Assembly (NCBI GenBank): GCA_005808665.1
Contig: SYLG01000129.1
Coordinates: 1-46,818 of the forward strand
Reading direction: 5' to 3'
Origin: Planctomycetia bacterium
GTDB lineage: Bacteria > Planctomycetota > Planctomycetia > Gemmatales > Gemmataceae
Length of the DNA: 46,818 bases
Position 1 is the stretch's first letter. Every line of letters begins with the position of its first letter. Positions 26,113-34,197 of this stretch are shown one piece after another. A program made the position numbers and the translations under genes. The notes under the pieces were generated by a model. That model did not search any database, was not told the origin of the DNA, and saw only the letters and a list, made by a program, of their open reading frames with translations.

Positions 26113-27516
26113 ATGATGCGCAAAAATTTTGGTTGGCTGCTGGGTATCCTTGCAACCTCTGCCCTTGGTTTGGCACTATTTGCCTACGCGCCCTCCAAAG
26201 ACCGGGATAGGGACTATGCAATGGTCCGATTGTTGGTGGATGTTTTCCATGAGGTTCGCAATCGCTATGTCAAGCCCCTTGACCCTGACCGCGAACGCCA
26301 ACTTGTCGAGGACATGATCAATGGGGGTTTGGAACGGTTGGACCCCTATTCTTCGTACATCAATCCCGATGATTACAAACAGTTCAATTCCACCAATAAG
26401 GGTCGGTACGGTGGCATAGGGGTCCAAGTCACGCGAGATCCTCGCTCCAACCTGCTTCAGGTCATTAGCCCGATGGTGGGTACCCCTGCCTATGAAGCGG
26501 GAATCATTGCGGGTGATTTGATTGTAAAAATTGAAGGCAAGGCCACTGAAAACATTCCGGTAAATGATGCAGTAAACCTGATTCAAGGGGAACCTGACAC
26601 CCCAATTACCTTATCCATCCTCCATGAAGGGGAAAAGGACCCCATTGATATCACCATCAAACGAGCCCTCATTAGCCTTGCCGCTGTTCTTGGGGATACC
26701 CGATTGCCGGATGGTAAGACATGGGATTTTATGTTTGACAAAGAAGCTAAAATCGGCTACATCCGGATTTCAAATTTCAGCGAAACTGCGGCGAAAGAAA
26801 TGCGTCAAACCATGGACGGCCTTCTTGGCCAGGGAATGCGGGGCCTGGTTCTTGATTTAAGGAACAACCCAGGCGGTTTGTTGCGTTCTGCGGTAGAGAT
26901 TGCCGATATGTTCCTTTCTTCAGGACGAATTGTCAGCACCCGTGGCCGGGGTATGGAAGAAGAATCTTTCGATGCCAAAGGGGAGGGAACCATTTTCCTT
27001 CCCGTGGATCAACATCCCATGGCCGTGTTAATTAACCGCTCCAGCGCCAGTGCCAGTGAAATTCTGGCCAGTGCCCTCCAGGACAGCGGTAGGGCCATCG
27101 TCATTGGTGAACGAACCTTTGGCAAGGGGAGCGTTCAGAATGTGATTGAGATGGAGGGTCGTCAAAGTGCCCTCAAACTGACAACCGCATCGTATTGGCG
27201 ACCCAATGGAAAAAACATTCACCGCTTTCCTGACAGCAAAGAAACCGATGAATGGGGGGTGAAACCAAGCGAAGGGATGGAGGTAAAACTTTCCCCTGAG
27301 GAGTTTCGAAACTTTTTTCTTTGGCGTGCCGACAAGGACATTATCCGGAATGGCAAAAAGCCGCGAACCTTGGTGCCTATCGAACCCAAAAAGGATAATT
27401 CCCGTTTGCCTCCCAAGGATTTCAGGGACCGGGTGATGGAAAAGGCCCTTGAAATCATTCGGACCAAACTCAAAGGGGCAAGTGTCGGAAATTTCCCCCC
27501 CATTGAAAACGCCTAA
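26113..27516 (+). CDS. S41-family C-terminal processing peptidase (CtpA/Prc-like)
   Basis: A 467-aa serine protease of the carboxyl-terminal processing group, anchored or exported by one N-terminal hydrophobic segment (residues 5-25). A PDZ domain covers about 95-185 (GGIGVQVTRDP, AYEAGIIAGDLIVKIEGK). The S41 core runs from about 210 to 380 and contains the Ser-Lys dyad: Ser313 in NRSSASASEILAS and Lys338 in GERTFGKGSVQ, 25 residues apart as in the family, with Gln342. It should cleave unfolded or tagged proteins in the periplasm. Two ATG codons stand side by side at the start, with GGAG upstream. It is the first gene of a run with the pseudouridine synthase (31 nt later). Confidence 0.95.
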   Translation: MMRKNFGWLLGILATSALGLALFAYAPSKDRDRDYAMVRLLVDVFHEVRNRYVKPLDPDRERQLVEDMINGGLERLDPYSSYINPDDYKQFNSTNKGRYGGIGVQVTRDPRSNLLQVISPMVGTPAYEAGIIAGDLIVKIEGKATENIPVNDAVNLIQGEPDTPITLSILHEGEKDPIDITIKRALISLAAVLGDTRLPDGKTWDFMFDKEAKIGYIRISNFSETAAKEMRQTMDGLLGQGMRGLVLDLRNNPGGLLRSAVEIADMFLSSGRIVSTRGRGMEEESFDAKGEGTIFLPVDQHPMAVLINRSSASASEILASALQDSGRAIVIGERTFGKGSVQNVIEMEGRQSALKLTTASYWRPNGKNIHRFPDSKETDEWGVKPSEGMEVKLSPEEFRNFFLWRADKDIIRNGKKPRTLVPIEPKKDNSRLPPKDFRDRVMEKALEIIRTKLKGASVGNFPPIENA

Positions 27517-27547
27517 CCTATCCTTTGTTTCTTGGGAAATTTCTTTT

Positions 27548-28270
27548 ATGCAGATCCTCTTTGAGGATAATCATTGTCTGGTTGTGAATAAGGTTGCGGG
27601 CCTCCCTACCCAGGCACCAAGCCATGTGCCTGACTCCGAGGAGTGCTATGCCCGCGGTTGGCTCATGAAAAACAAAAATAGGACAGAAGGCAGGGTCTAT
27701 CTCGGGATTCCCCATAGGCTTGATCGACCTGTTAGTGGGGTCCTTCTATTTGCAAAAAGCTCCAAAGCTGCGGCTCGATTGGCAGAACAATTTCGTACGC
27801 GGCAAGTAGAAAAAACCTATTGGGCCATTGTTCCAAACGCTCCACAACTCCCTTCCAAAAGCCTTGAAAGCACCTGGATCGACCACCTTGAAAAGGTCGA
27901 AGGCATTGCTCGGGGGCGGGTGGTGAAAGTTGATTCTCCCGGTTCGAAAAGAGCCGAATCCAGGGTTCAAGTTTTAGGCCATGAACCGGATTGGGCATTG
28001 CTTGAAGTTAAACCCCAAACGGGCCGAATGCACCAAATTCGCCTTCAATGTAGTCACCGGGAATTGCCTGTTCTTGGGGATTTGACCTATGGATCTCCCT
28101 TTGCATTGGCAGGGGTTAGGGGAATGCCATTGATTGCACTTCATGCACGCAAGCTGGTTTTTTTGCATCCCATCCGGTTTGAACCGGTCTCCATTGAAGC
28201 CCCGGTTCCTTTTGAATGGGACCGTTTTCCAATTGGAATGGGCTTGCGCATGGCCCTTGGATTGTCATGA
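27548..28270 (+). CDS. RluA-family RNA pseudouridine synthase
   Basis: A 240-aa enzyme that converts uridine to pseudouridine in rRNA or tRNA. The catalytic motif HRLDRPVSG carries Asp59; further family motifs are EDNHCLVVNKVAGLPTQ at the N terminus, TGRMHQIRLQCSH and GDLTYGS. No S4 domain is present, so it is the short form. I start at the ATG at 27548, since this gives the usual N terminus; the frame is open further upstream into the protease gene. The stop codon overlaps the next start by 4 nt (ATGA). The target site cannot be inferred. Confidence 0.93.
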   Translation: MQILFEDNHCLVVNKVAGLPTQAPSHVPDSEECYARGWLMKNKNRTEGRVYLGIPHRLDRPVSGVLLFAKSSKAAARLAEQFRTRQVEKTYWAIVPNAPQLPSKSLESTWIDHLEKVEGIARGRVVKVDSPGSKRAESRVQVLGHEPDWALLEVKPQTGRMHQIRLQCSHRELPVLGDLTYGSPFALAGVRGMPLIALHARKLVFLHPIRFEPVSIEAPVPFEWDRFPIGMGLRMALGLS

Positions 28271-28965
28271 TTGTCCGTGCCGTGATTGATTTGCTTAATG
28301 GCGTGGTGGTTCGTGGAGTCAAAGGCCAACGGGATCGCTATTCCCCCATCCAAAGTTGCCTTACCCAAAGCAACACCCCCGACGATGTCGCCTTGGCAAT
28401 ATTTGAATCAACCGGCCTGAAACATTTTTATCTTGCAGACCTGGATTCATTATTACATAAAAAAGATCCACATTGGGATCTTGTTTCCCGTTGGGCTAGC
28501 CGGGGATGGGAGGTTTGGGCCGATTTTGGCCTGGCGGATTTCCGGGCAATCCAACATGGGCATGCCATTGTTCCGGTCGTTGCCACCGAAACTTGGAAGG
28601 AAAATCCTCAATCCCTTATTCACCCATCCAATCCGCCCAAAGTGCTTTCCCTTGATTTGCTGGATGGCCAATTGATTGGAGAGGCGGCTAACAAATTTAA
28701 ATCGCCAAAAGAGTGTTTGGCCGTTTGGGAAGGAGTAGGGATTTGCGATCTCCTTTGGATGGACCTTGTTCGGGTGGGATCCAACTTGGGGCCGGTGGCT
28801 TGGCAAGATTTACCCCCGTTTCAACCTGGCACAAAAGTTCATGCCGCTGGGGGTATTCGTGGCCCCAAGGATCTCTCGGTTCTAAAGAATCAGGGATTTA
28901 GCGGAGTCCTGGTTTCTTCCGCAATCCATGAAGGCAGATTGAGGGATTACCATTTTGTTCGGTAG
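28267..28965 (+). CDS. HisA/HisF-related TIM-barrel protein
   Basis: A 232-aa relative of the histidine-biosynthesis isomerase HisA, closest in appearance to the hisA/hisF-like family found with tetrahydromethanopterin/methanofuran C1 genes in archaea, methylotrophs and planctomycetes. It starts VRAVIDLLNGVVVRGVKGQ, with Asp8 at the HisA catalytic position; a second Asp falls at 130 (VLSLDLLDG), also where HisA has its catalytic Asp. The phosphate-binding region AAGGIRGPKDL and the final GVLVSSAIHEGR are recognisable. The ATG overlaps the stop of the pseudouridine synthase gene. A role in C1-cofactor biosynthesis is inferred from family distribution only; a histidine-pathway role is less likely because no his genes are nearby. 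Confidence 0.82.
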   Translation: MIVRAVIDLLNGVVVRGVKGQRDRYSPIQSCLTQSNTPDDVALAIFESTGLKHFYLADLDSLLHKKDPHWDLVSRWASRGWEVWADFGLADFRAIQHGHAIVPVVATETWKENPQSLIHPSNPPKVLSLDLLDGQLIGEAANKFKSPKECLAVWEGVGICDLLWMDLVRVGSNLGPVAWQDLPPFQPGTKVHAAGGIRGPKDLSVLKNQGFSGVLVSSAIHEGRLRDYHFVR

Positions 28966-29167
28966 TTGGAGGTTCTTCATGCTTGCAAACCGGAAATAGT
29001 GTTCGAAAAACGGACTGGATTACCCAAGGCGGTTTCCAAGGCTTAGCACATTTAGGATTTTACGGGTTACCTGGTTAGGCCAGAAGCAAATTCCAGGATG
29101 GAACATCTCAGGACAAGGCCAATTCATACCCATTTCCAAATGTGATCACCCCTAATAAGGAGGACCT

Positions 29168-29443
29168 TCAGATTTGGTTTTTGGCCTCTGGATGGGGTGG
29201 TGCACCAACCCCCTTAGGCGCCACTCTCCCATTTTCTTTTGCTTGGAATACATGCCTTGCCTGGGGCTCGAACGCTTCCTGGAGAGGGGTAAAACAACCA
29301 GCCGGGCTTCCACCAGGCTTTCGATGCCAGTAATAAATCCACCCTCGTTTTTCCATGGAAAGAAGGCCAAGGTGAAAGCCTTTGAGGGCTGGGAAAAGGC
29401 CACCAAAAATCAAAGCAGCAATAATCCAATAAAGGGTTTCCAT
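29168..29443 (-). CDS. Small membrane-anchored protein, conserved-looking, unknown function
   Basis: A 91-aa protein beginning METLYWIIAALIFGGLFPAL, a single N-terminal hydrophobic helix, followed by a basic, aromatic segment (KRGWIYYWHRKPGGSPAG) and EAFEPQARHVFQAKE. The pattern of a helix, a short WIYxxxRKP segment and an RHV motif resembles small planctomycete proteins that I recall without a function. GGGGAG lies just upstream of the ATG. The frame extends upstream without a better start. It stands alone between convergent HisA-like and divergent cysH genes. Confidence 0.6.
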   Translation of the reverse strand: METLYWIIAALIFGGLFPALKGFHLGLLSMEKRGWIYYWHRKPGGSPAGCFTPLQEAFEPQARHVFQAKENGRVAPKGVGAPPHPEAKNQI

Positions 29444-29767
29444 GAACTCCCCACCATCGCAAAAGCCAAAAAATGCCTCGATTCCATTGTACATTTTGAA
29501 AACCAGGAACGAAAGGCAACCCAATGAAGGTGGTTCAAAGGGATGCTTTTTTACATTGACACCAGGCAAAAGGCATTCAAATACATGCATGTGATATCAC
29601 TGGCTGATTGGCGTTTTCCAAGAAAAAAGGGAGAGAAAGGCATGGAAGATTACAGGGCAACCGCAAATAGTCCCTGGAGTTTTGGGTATATCCTCAGCCG
29701 CAAACTTGACATTAAGCCAATGATGACCTAGATAATCAGAGTATTCAAGTTTAATCGAGGTGGGGCA
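29444..29767. other. Divergent intergenic region upstream of cysH
   Basis: This 324-nt region lies between the small membrane protein (minus) and the sulfonucleotide reductase (plus). A 62-codon plus-strand frame at 29543-29731 lacks a good ribosome-binding site and recognisable features. A binding site for the Rrf2 regulator encoded two genes on would be expected here, but none could be identified by eye. Confidence 0.3.
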
Positions 29768-30526
29768 TTGGTTTCCAAAATTCCTGATGATGCCCGGAAC
29801 GGGATTTTGACCCCCACTTGGAAAGAACAGTTAACCACTTGGAACCACTCCTTGGAAGGGGCAACCGCCCAAGAGATCCTCGCCTTTTCCGTTCGTGAAT
29901 TTATGCCCCGTTTGACCATGGCAACGGCCTTTGGTGCGGAAGGTTGTTGTATTATCCAAATGCTTGCGGAAATTGACCCTTCTGTCCGGGTCTTTAATCT
30001 CGAAACCGGTTATCAATTTCCGGAAACACTTGAACTTCGCGAAAAAATCCTCAAACGGTACGGGATTGAAGTCGAATTTGTTCGGCCAGAGTTGACCATT
30101 TCGGAATATGAAAAGGATCATGGTGGCCCTCTTTGGGGCAGTCGGCCGGATCAATGTTGCCATGATCGAAAAATAATTCCCCTAAAACGGGCGGTGGTCG
30201 GTTATGACGCATGGATAAGTGCCATCCGAAATGACCAAACGCCGGATCGGGCCCAGGCATCCCTGATCGCCTGGGACAACAAATTTCGATTGGTCAAAGT
30301 GAATCCCCTCCTCCACTGGACCAAAAGGGATGTTTGGTCCTACATCATGAAACATGATATTCCCTATAACCCGCTTCATGACCAGGGGTTTCCGAGTATT
30401 GGTTGTCAGCCCTGTACCCAACCCATATCAGAAGGATCCGATGACCGTTCTGGTCGCTGGTCTGGAATGGTAAAAAAAGAGTGCGGACTCCATGTTATGG
30501 AGTATTCGGACGGAAGCGGCATTTAG
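29768..30526 (+). CDS. cysH: Phosphoadenylyl/adenylyl-sulfate reductase (APS-type)
   Basis: A 252-aa assimilatory sulfonucleotide reductase that reduces activated sulfate to sulfite. The PP-loop-like fold starts around ATAFGAEGCC (52-61). The presence of Cys130-Cys131 (DQCCHDRK) and Cys213/Cys216 (GCQPC) predicts a [4Fe-4S] cluster, which marks the form able to use adenylyl sulfate rather than only PAPS. The catalytic Cys239 lies in KKECGLH. The start is a TTG at 29768 with GAGG 7 nt upstream. It is followed after 25 nt by an Rrf2-type regulator, which probably controls it. The electron donor is expected to be thioredoxin. Confidence 0.94.
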   Translation: MVSKIPDDARNGILTPTWKEQLTTWNHSLEGATAQEILAFSVREFMPRLTMATAFGAEGCCIIQMLAEIDPSVRVFNLETGYQFPETLELREKILKRYGIEVEFVRPELTISEYEKDHGGPLWGSRPDQCCHDRKIIPLKRAVVGYDAWISAIRNDQTPDRAQASLIAWDNKFRLVKVNPLLHWTKRDVWSYIMKHDIPYNPLHDQGFPSIGCQPCTQPISEGSDDRSGRWSGMVKKECGLHVMEYSDGSGI

Positions 30527-30551
30527 GAAAAACTCCCCGGGGCCCTATTCA

Positions 30552-30986
30552 ATGAAAGTCACCGTTCGTTCCGAATATGCCTGCCTTGCCATGATGGAGC
30601 TTGCATCCCCAGGAGCGAAAAAAAGACCGCTTCGGGTATTGGATATGGCCAAAGGCCAAGGGATTTCCCCTCAATTCCTTGTTCAGGTCCTTCAACAACT
30701 AAGGGCGTCTGGATTGGTGGAAAGTATCCGTGGGGCTGCGGGGGGCTTTTCCTTGGCCCGTTCTCCTTCGAAAATAACCATGGCAGATATCGTTGATGCC
30801 GTCGATGATGCTGCCAGGATGCCTCGTATTGCATTCTTGGAGGAAAAGGCAACCAAAGAAATGGGGGTTATCACCGGACTTTGGCAGGAACTTCATCGTA
30901 AACAAAGGAAAGTATTGGTGGAAACCACCCTTGCCGAAATGGTTGCAAGGTTAGTTAGTCTTGACGACCTTGTTTATATGATTTGA
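30552..30986 (+). CDS. Rrf2-family transcriptional regulator without cluster cysteines
   Basis: A 144-aa winged-helix regulator. MKVTVRSEYACLAMMELA and ISPQFLVQVLQQLRASGLVE form the DNA-binding domain, and AAGGFSLARSPSKITMADIV the wing. The region between about 88 and 115, where IscR, NsrR and RsrR carry three iron-sulfur cysteines, contains none here; the only Cys is at position 11. It therefore resembles CymR-like members that sense by protein contact rather than by a cluster. Its place 25 nt after cysH suggests control of sulfur assimilation. The ATG at 30552 fits the family's usual N terminus. Confidence 0.9.
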   Translation: MKVTVRSEYACLAMMELASPGAKKRPLRVLDMAKGQGISPQFLVQVLQQLRASGLVESIRGAAGGFSLARSPSKITMADIVDAVDDAARMPRIAFLEEKATKEMGVITGLWQELHRKQRKVLVETTLAEMVARLVSLDDLVYMI

Positions 30987-31116
30987 AATATTAAACCTAC
31001 AAAACGGATGCTTAAAAACGAATTATGATATCCACCAGGTTGTGAACCGTTTCCAACCAAACCACCTGATCAACCCCCTCCACCCAACCCATGTTTTTTT
31101 CCAAAAGGAATCGCCA

Positions 31117-32013
31117 ATGCGACTAATCGCCGGTTGTGGTTACCTGGGAAAGCGCGTTGCCAGGCTTTGGATCGACCAGGGAATTTCCGTGGCGGCACTG
31201 ACTCGGACCAAAGAAAATGCCCAGGTTCTAGGGGCACTTGGCATACAACCCATAATTGGCGATGTTACCGATCCAAATAGTCTTATTAACATTGCACGAT
31301 ATGGCCCATTCGAAGGGATTTTTCATGCAGTAGGATTTGACAAATATTCTGGAAAAACCATTACCGATGTTTCTGTCCATGGGTTGGCAAACCTGATGAA
31401 CGAACTCCCCTATGAGGCATGCCCCAAAGCTGTTTTTGTATCAAGCACAAGTGTTCATGCTCAAACCGATGGATCCTGGATTACTGAAATGATTTCACCA
31501 ACTGCCATCACTGGCCCGGGAGGCACGGCTATCCAGGCAGAATCGGTTATGAGGAAGCACTTGCCTGGTTCCGTTATTCTTCGTTTTGCGGGGATTTATG
31601 GTCCGGAAAGGCTTCTTCGATCAATGGCTATTAAAAATGGTGATTCTATCCCGGTGGATCCTGAGAAATGGCTCAATCTGGTTCATGTGGATGATGGGGC
31701 AAAGGCGGTAGACTTGGCTTGGAACAAAGCCCCAAAAGGATCAACGCTTCTTATAGCGGATGGAAATCCGGTCCAAAGGGGAGATTTCTACCGTACTCTG
31801 GCCAATCTTTTGGGTGCCCAAGAACCTACTTTTAGGGTTGGTTTACCCGGGGGTCGAGGGGGGCCGGATGCCTCCCATCGGCGAATTGATTCGAGGTTTG
31901 CCAGGGAGTCTCTTGGTTGGAAATTATGCTATCCGAACCACGAAGCAGGCCTACAAGCTATCCTTGCAGGGGAAATTCCTTTACAACCCAAAAAGGGTTT
32001 CCATAACTCGTAG
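31117..32013 (+). CDS. NAD(P)-binding epimerase/dehydratase-like protein (YeeZ-type atypical SDR)
   Basis: A 298-aa protein starting with the nucleotide-binding MRLIAGCGYLGKRVARLW (GxGxxG at 6-11). Later motifs, VFVSSTSVHAQTDGSWITE, RFAGIYGPERLL and NLVHVDDGAKAV, match atypical SDR proteins of the YeeZ group. The Tyr of the usual SSTxVYG is His here, and no YxxxK is seen, so classic dehydrogenase chemistry is doubtful. AAGGA lies 8 nt before the ATG at 31117; an upstream frame from 31042 has no such site. Substrate unknown. It stands 130 nt after the Rrf2 gene. Confidence 0.88.
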   Translation: MRLIAGCGYLGKRVARLWIDQGISVAALTRTKENAQVLGALGIQPIIGDVTDPNSLINIARYGPFEGIFHAVGFDKYSGKTITDVSVHGLANLMNELPYEACPKAVFVSSTSVHAQTDGSWITEMISPTAITGPGGTAIQAESVMRKHLPGSVILRFAGIYGPERLLRSMAIKNGDSIPVDPEKWLNLVHVDDGAKAVDLAWNKAPKGSTLLIADGNPVQRGDFYRTLANLLGAQEPTFRVGLPGGRGGPDASHRRIDSRFARESLGWKLCYPNHEAGLQAILAGEIPLQPKKGFHNS

Positions 32014-32459
32014 GGAAACTGGATTTCACCCCTTAATAAGGACACTTTCAGAAAAATACTCCTTACAAGTTACAAGCGTTTTCCACTCCACCGATGCCAA
32101 AAGGATTTTCAGGATTTTTACGGGATTTTTCCCATCCTAATTGAGTCAAACTACATGCGACCTTGAAATAGCCTGCCCAAAGGTGCATTAATCCGGGAAA
32201 CAATTGACCTAAACCACAAATCCTGTCCTGGGGGGTACACTCGGTTTCAAACACCGTTTTCCTTGCAAATGGAAACAGGGTTTTGATTTTGGCCTGCGTA
32301 AAGCTCCTGTATTTCCTAGCCCGTTATTTCCCATCTTTATGAGTCCCTGGCCAAAAATAAACGCAAAAGCCATTCAACCAACCCAATTAATATCTTGACC
32401 TTGTTCCCCCTTGGGCCAGAATAGTCCTTACTTTCTCGTCATCCCTATTTTGGAATAGC
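32014..32459. other. Intergenic region upstream of pyruvate kinase
   Basis: This 446-nt stretch has no frame that looks coding. A TTGACC at 32395-32400 followed at about 17-19 nt by an AATAGT-like element would place a sigma-70 promoter 40-65 nt before the pyruvate kinase start; the -10 match is poor. Three short GGATTTTT repeats lie near 32100-32130. No RNA gene is recognised. Confidence 0.35.
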
Positions 32460-33872
32460 ATGCAAACCCTTCGCAAAACCCGAATCGTAACCACAATTGG
32501 CCCGGCCACGAACAAACCGGAAATCCTCGAACAACTCATTCGTTCCGGCGTCGATGTTTTTCGGGTGAATATGTCCCATGGAACCCACCAAGACCACTCC
32601 CAAGCGATTGAAACCATCCGGGCAATTTCCGATAAACTCGGTCAACCGGTGGGGATCATTGCCGACCTTTGCGGGCCAAAAATCCGGGTTGGAAAATTTC
32701 CGGGAGGGGGTATTGACCTTATTGCCGGAGAAAACGCAATCATCACCACCCGTGATGTGGAGGGTGGACCAGGTCTGATTGTCTCTTTGTATCGGGATCT
32801 GCATCTAGATTTAAAAGCAGGGGATCATGTTCTTTTTGATGATGGGCTTATGGATGCTACTGTTTTAAGTGTAAAGGACCAGGACCTTTCCATCCGGATG
32901 GATCATGGTGGCTTCCTCAGAAACAACAAGGGGATGAACCTTCCAGGAGCGAAACTTTCGGTGGGGGCCCTTACCCCCAAAGACCGCACCGACGCATTAT
33001 TCGCCCTCAAAACGGGTGTGGACTACTTGGCCCTTTCCTTTGTCAGAGGCCCGGAAGACATTGAAAATCTGCGTCAATTGATCACCGAAACAGGGGCAAC
33101 TACTCCCATTATTGCCAAGATTGAAAAACCGGAAGCCTTGGAACAGATTGAAGCCATCGTTGATTGTGCCGATGGCTTGATGGTTGCCCGGGGTGATTTG
33201 GGTGTTGAATTACCTTTGGAAAAAGTTCCCATTGTCCAACGGGATTTGGTGCTTCGTGCCAGGGCCCAGTCCAAGCCGGTGATTGTGGCGACCCAAATGC
33301 TTGAGTCCATGATTCAAAATCCCCGTCCTACCCGGGCAGAAGTCTCCGACGCTACCACCGCGGTAATTATGGGAACTGATGCGGTAATGTTAAGTGCGGA
33401 AACTGCGATTGGCCTTTATCCGGTTCAATCGGTCGAGATGCTTCACCGGATTTCCCTCGAAGCGGAACGATGGCAAAACTCTCTTCCCCAGCCACCCGAT
33501 CCCGTTTTGCACGGAGGTCAGAAATCGGTCTTGCGGCTGGCTGTGGCCCGGGCCACCATGCAGCTAGCCCGGGACTTGAATGTTGGGGCGGTTGTTGTTC
33601 GCTCTTTGGGGGGTCGGTCGGCCCGGGTTGTTTCGTCCACACGGCCAATGGCCCCTATCATCGCCTTAACAACGAGCCCTGAAACGGTCAGGCGGCTAAG
33701 GCTGCACCGTGGTGTTATCCCATGCCTTGTAACCCAGGAGGAATTCAATCAACCAAGGCCTACGGCCCGGGAAATTGCCCGCCGATTGAATTTGGTAAAG
33801 ACAGGGGAATATCTGCTTTTACTGGCAGGATTTGGCCGCGAGGAACCAACACTTACGGCCCTTCCGGTTTAG
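32460..33872 (+). CDS. pyk: Pyruvate kinase
   Basis: A 470-aa glycolytic enzyme converting phosphoenolpyruvate and ADP to pyruvate and ATP. Features in order: RKTRIVTTIGPATNK (4-19), RVNMSHGTHQDH, ADLCGPKIRVG, the active-site signature PIIAKIEKPEALEQIE with its catalytic Lys, MVARGDLGVELPLEKVP, and DAVMLSAETAIGLYPVQSVE. The B domain is present between about 70 and 170. The C-terminal domain ends at the usual length, without the extra phosphohistidine-like domain seen in some bacteria. The PII gene starts 10 nt downstream, so the two are probably co-transcribed. Confidence 0.97.
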   Translation: MQTLRKTRIVTTIGPATNKPEILEQLIRSGVDVFRVNMSHGTHQDHSQAIETIRAISDKLGQPVGIIADLCGPKIRVGKFPGGGIDLIAGENAIITTRDVEGGPGLIVSLYRDLHLDLKAGDHVLFDDGLMDATVLSVKDQDLSIRMDHGGFLRNNKGMNLPGAKLSVGALTPKDRTDALFALKTGVDYLALSFVRGPEDIENLRQLITETGATTPIIAKIEKPEALEQIEAIVDCADGLMVARGDLGVELPLEKVPIVQRDLVLRARAQSKPVIVATQMLESMIQNPRPTRAEVSDATTAVIMGTDAVMLSAETAIGLYPVQSVEMLHRISLEAERWQNSLPQPPDPVLHGGQKSVLRLAVARATMQLARDLNVGAVVVRSLGGRSARVVSSTRPMAPIIALTTSPETVRRLRLHRGVIPCLVTQEEFNQPRPTAREIARRLNLVKTGEYLLLLAGFGREEPTLTALPV

Positions 33873-33882
33873 AGTCTTACAC

Positions 33883-34197
33883 ATGAAGATGATCTCCATC
33901 GTGGTTAAACCTTTTTTGGCGGAATCGGTTATCCGGATCCTCGAGGAATCAGGGCTTGAATCCTGGTTTGTACGCGAAGCCAAAGGATATGGACGGCAAA
34001 AAGGGTATTTGGACAGATATTTGGGAGGTGAATATTCCATGGCATTTCTCCCCAAGGTTGAAATCCTGGCCTTGATTCCAGTCCATGATTTTGAATCCCT
34101 TTCCGAAAAAATCGTCAAGGCGGCAAGGACTGGACGCATTGGGGATGGCAAGGTTTTTATTATGGCCGTTCCCGATTTGCTTGCGACAGGGTTTTAA
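33883..34197 (+). CDS. PII-family signal transduction protein
   Basis: A 104-aa GlnB/GlnK-like trimeric sensor of 2-oxoglutarate and ATP/ADP. The T-loop region GYGRQKGYLDRYLGGEYSMA has the same length as in GlnB, and Tyr51, the uridylylation site of GlnB, is kept, as are Arg38, Gln39 and Lys58. The B-loop TGRIGDGKVFI lies at 83-93 with Lys90. The C terminus stops at VPDLLATGF, so the Arg101/Arg103 that contact ATP in GlnB are missing. It is not next to amtB or glnA but 10 nt after pyruvate kinase. Its last 38 nt overlap the end of the convergent ABC ATPase gene. The ATG at 33883 gives the normal N terminus. Confidence 0.9.
   Translation: MKMISIVVKPFLAESVIRILEESGLESWFVREAKGYGRQKGYLDRYLGGEYSMAFLPKVEILALIPVHDFESLSEKIVKAARTGRIGDGKVFIMAVPDLLATGF

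Noticed and set aside
29543-29731. 62-codon plus-strand frame ahead of cysH
   Set aside because: No ribosome-binding site, no hydrophobic or domain pattern; probably non-coding.
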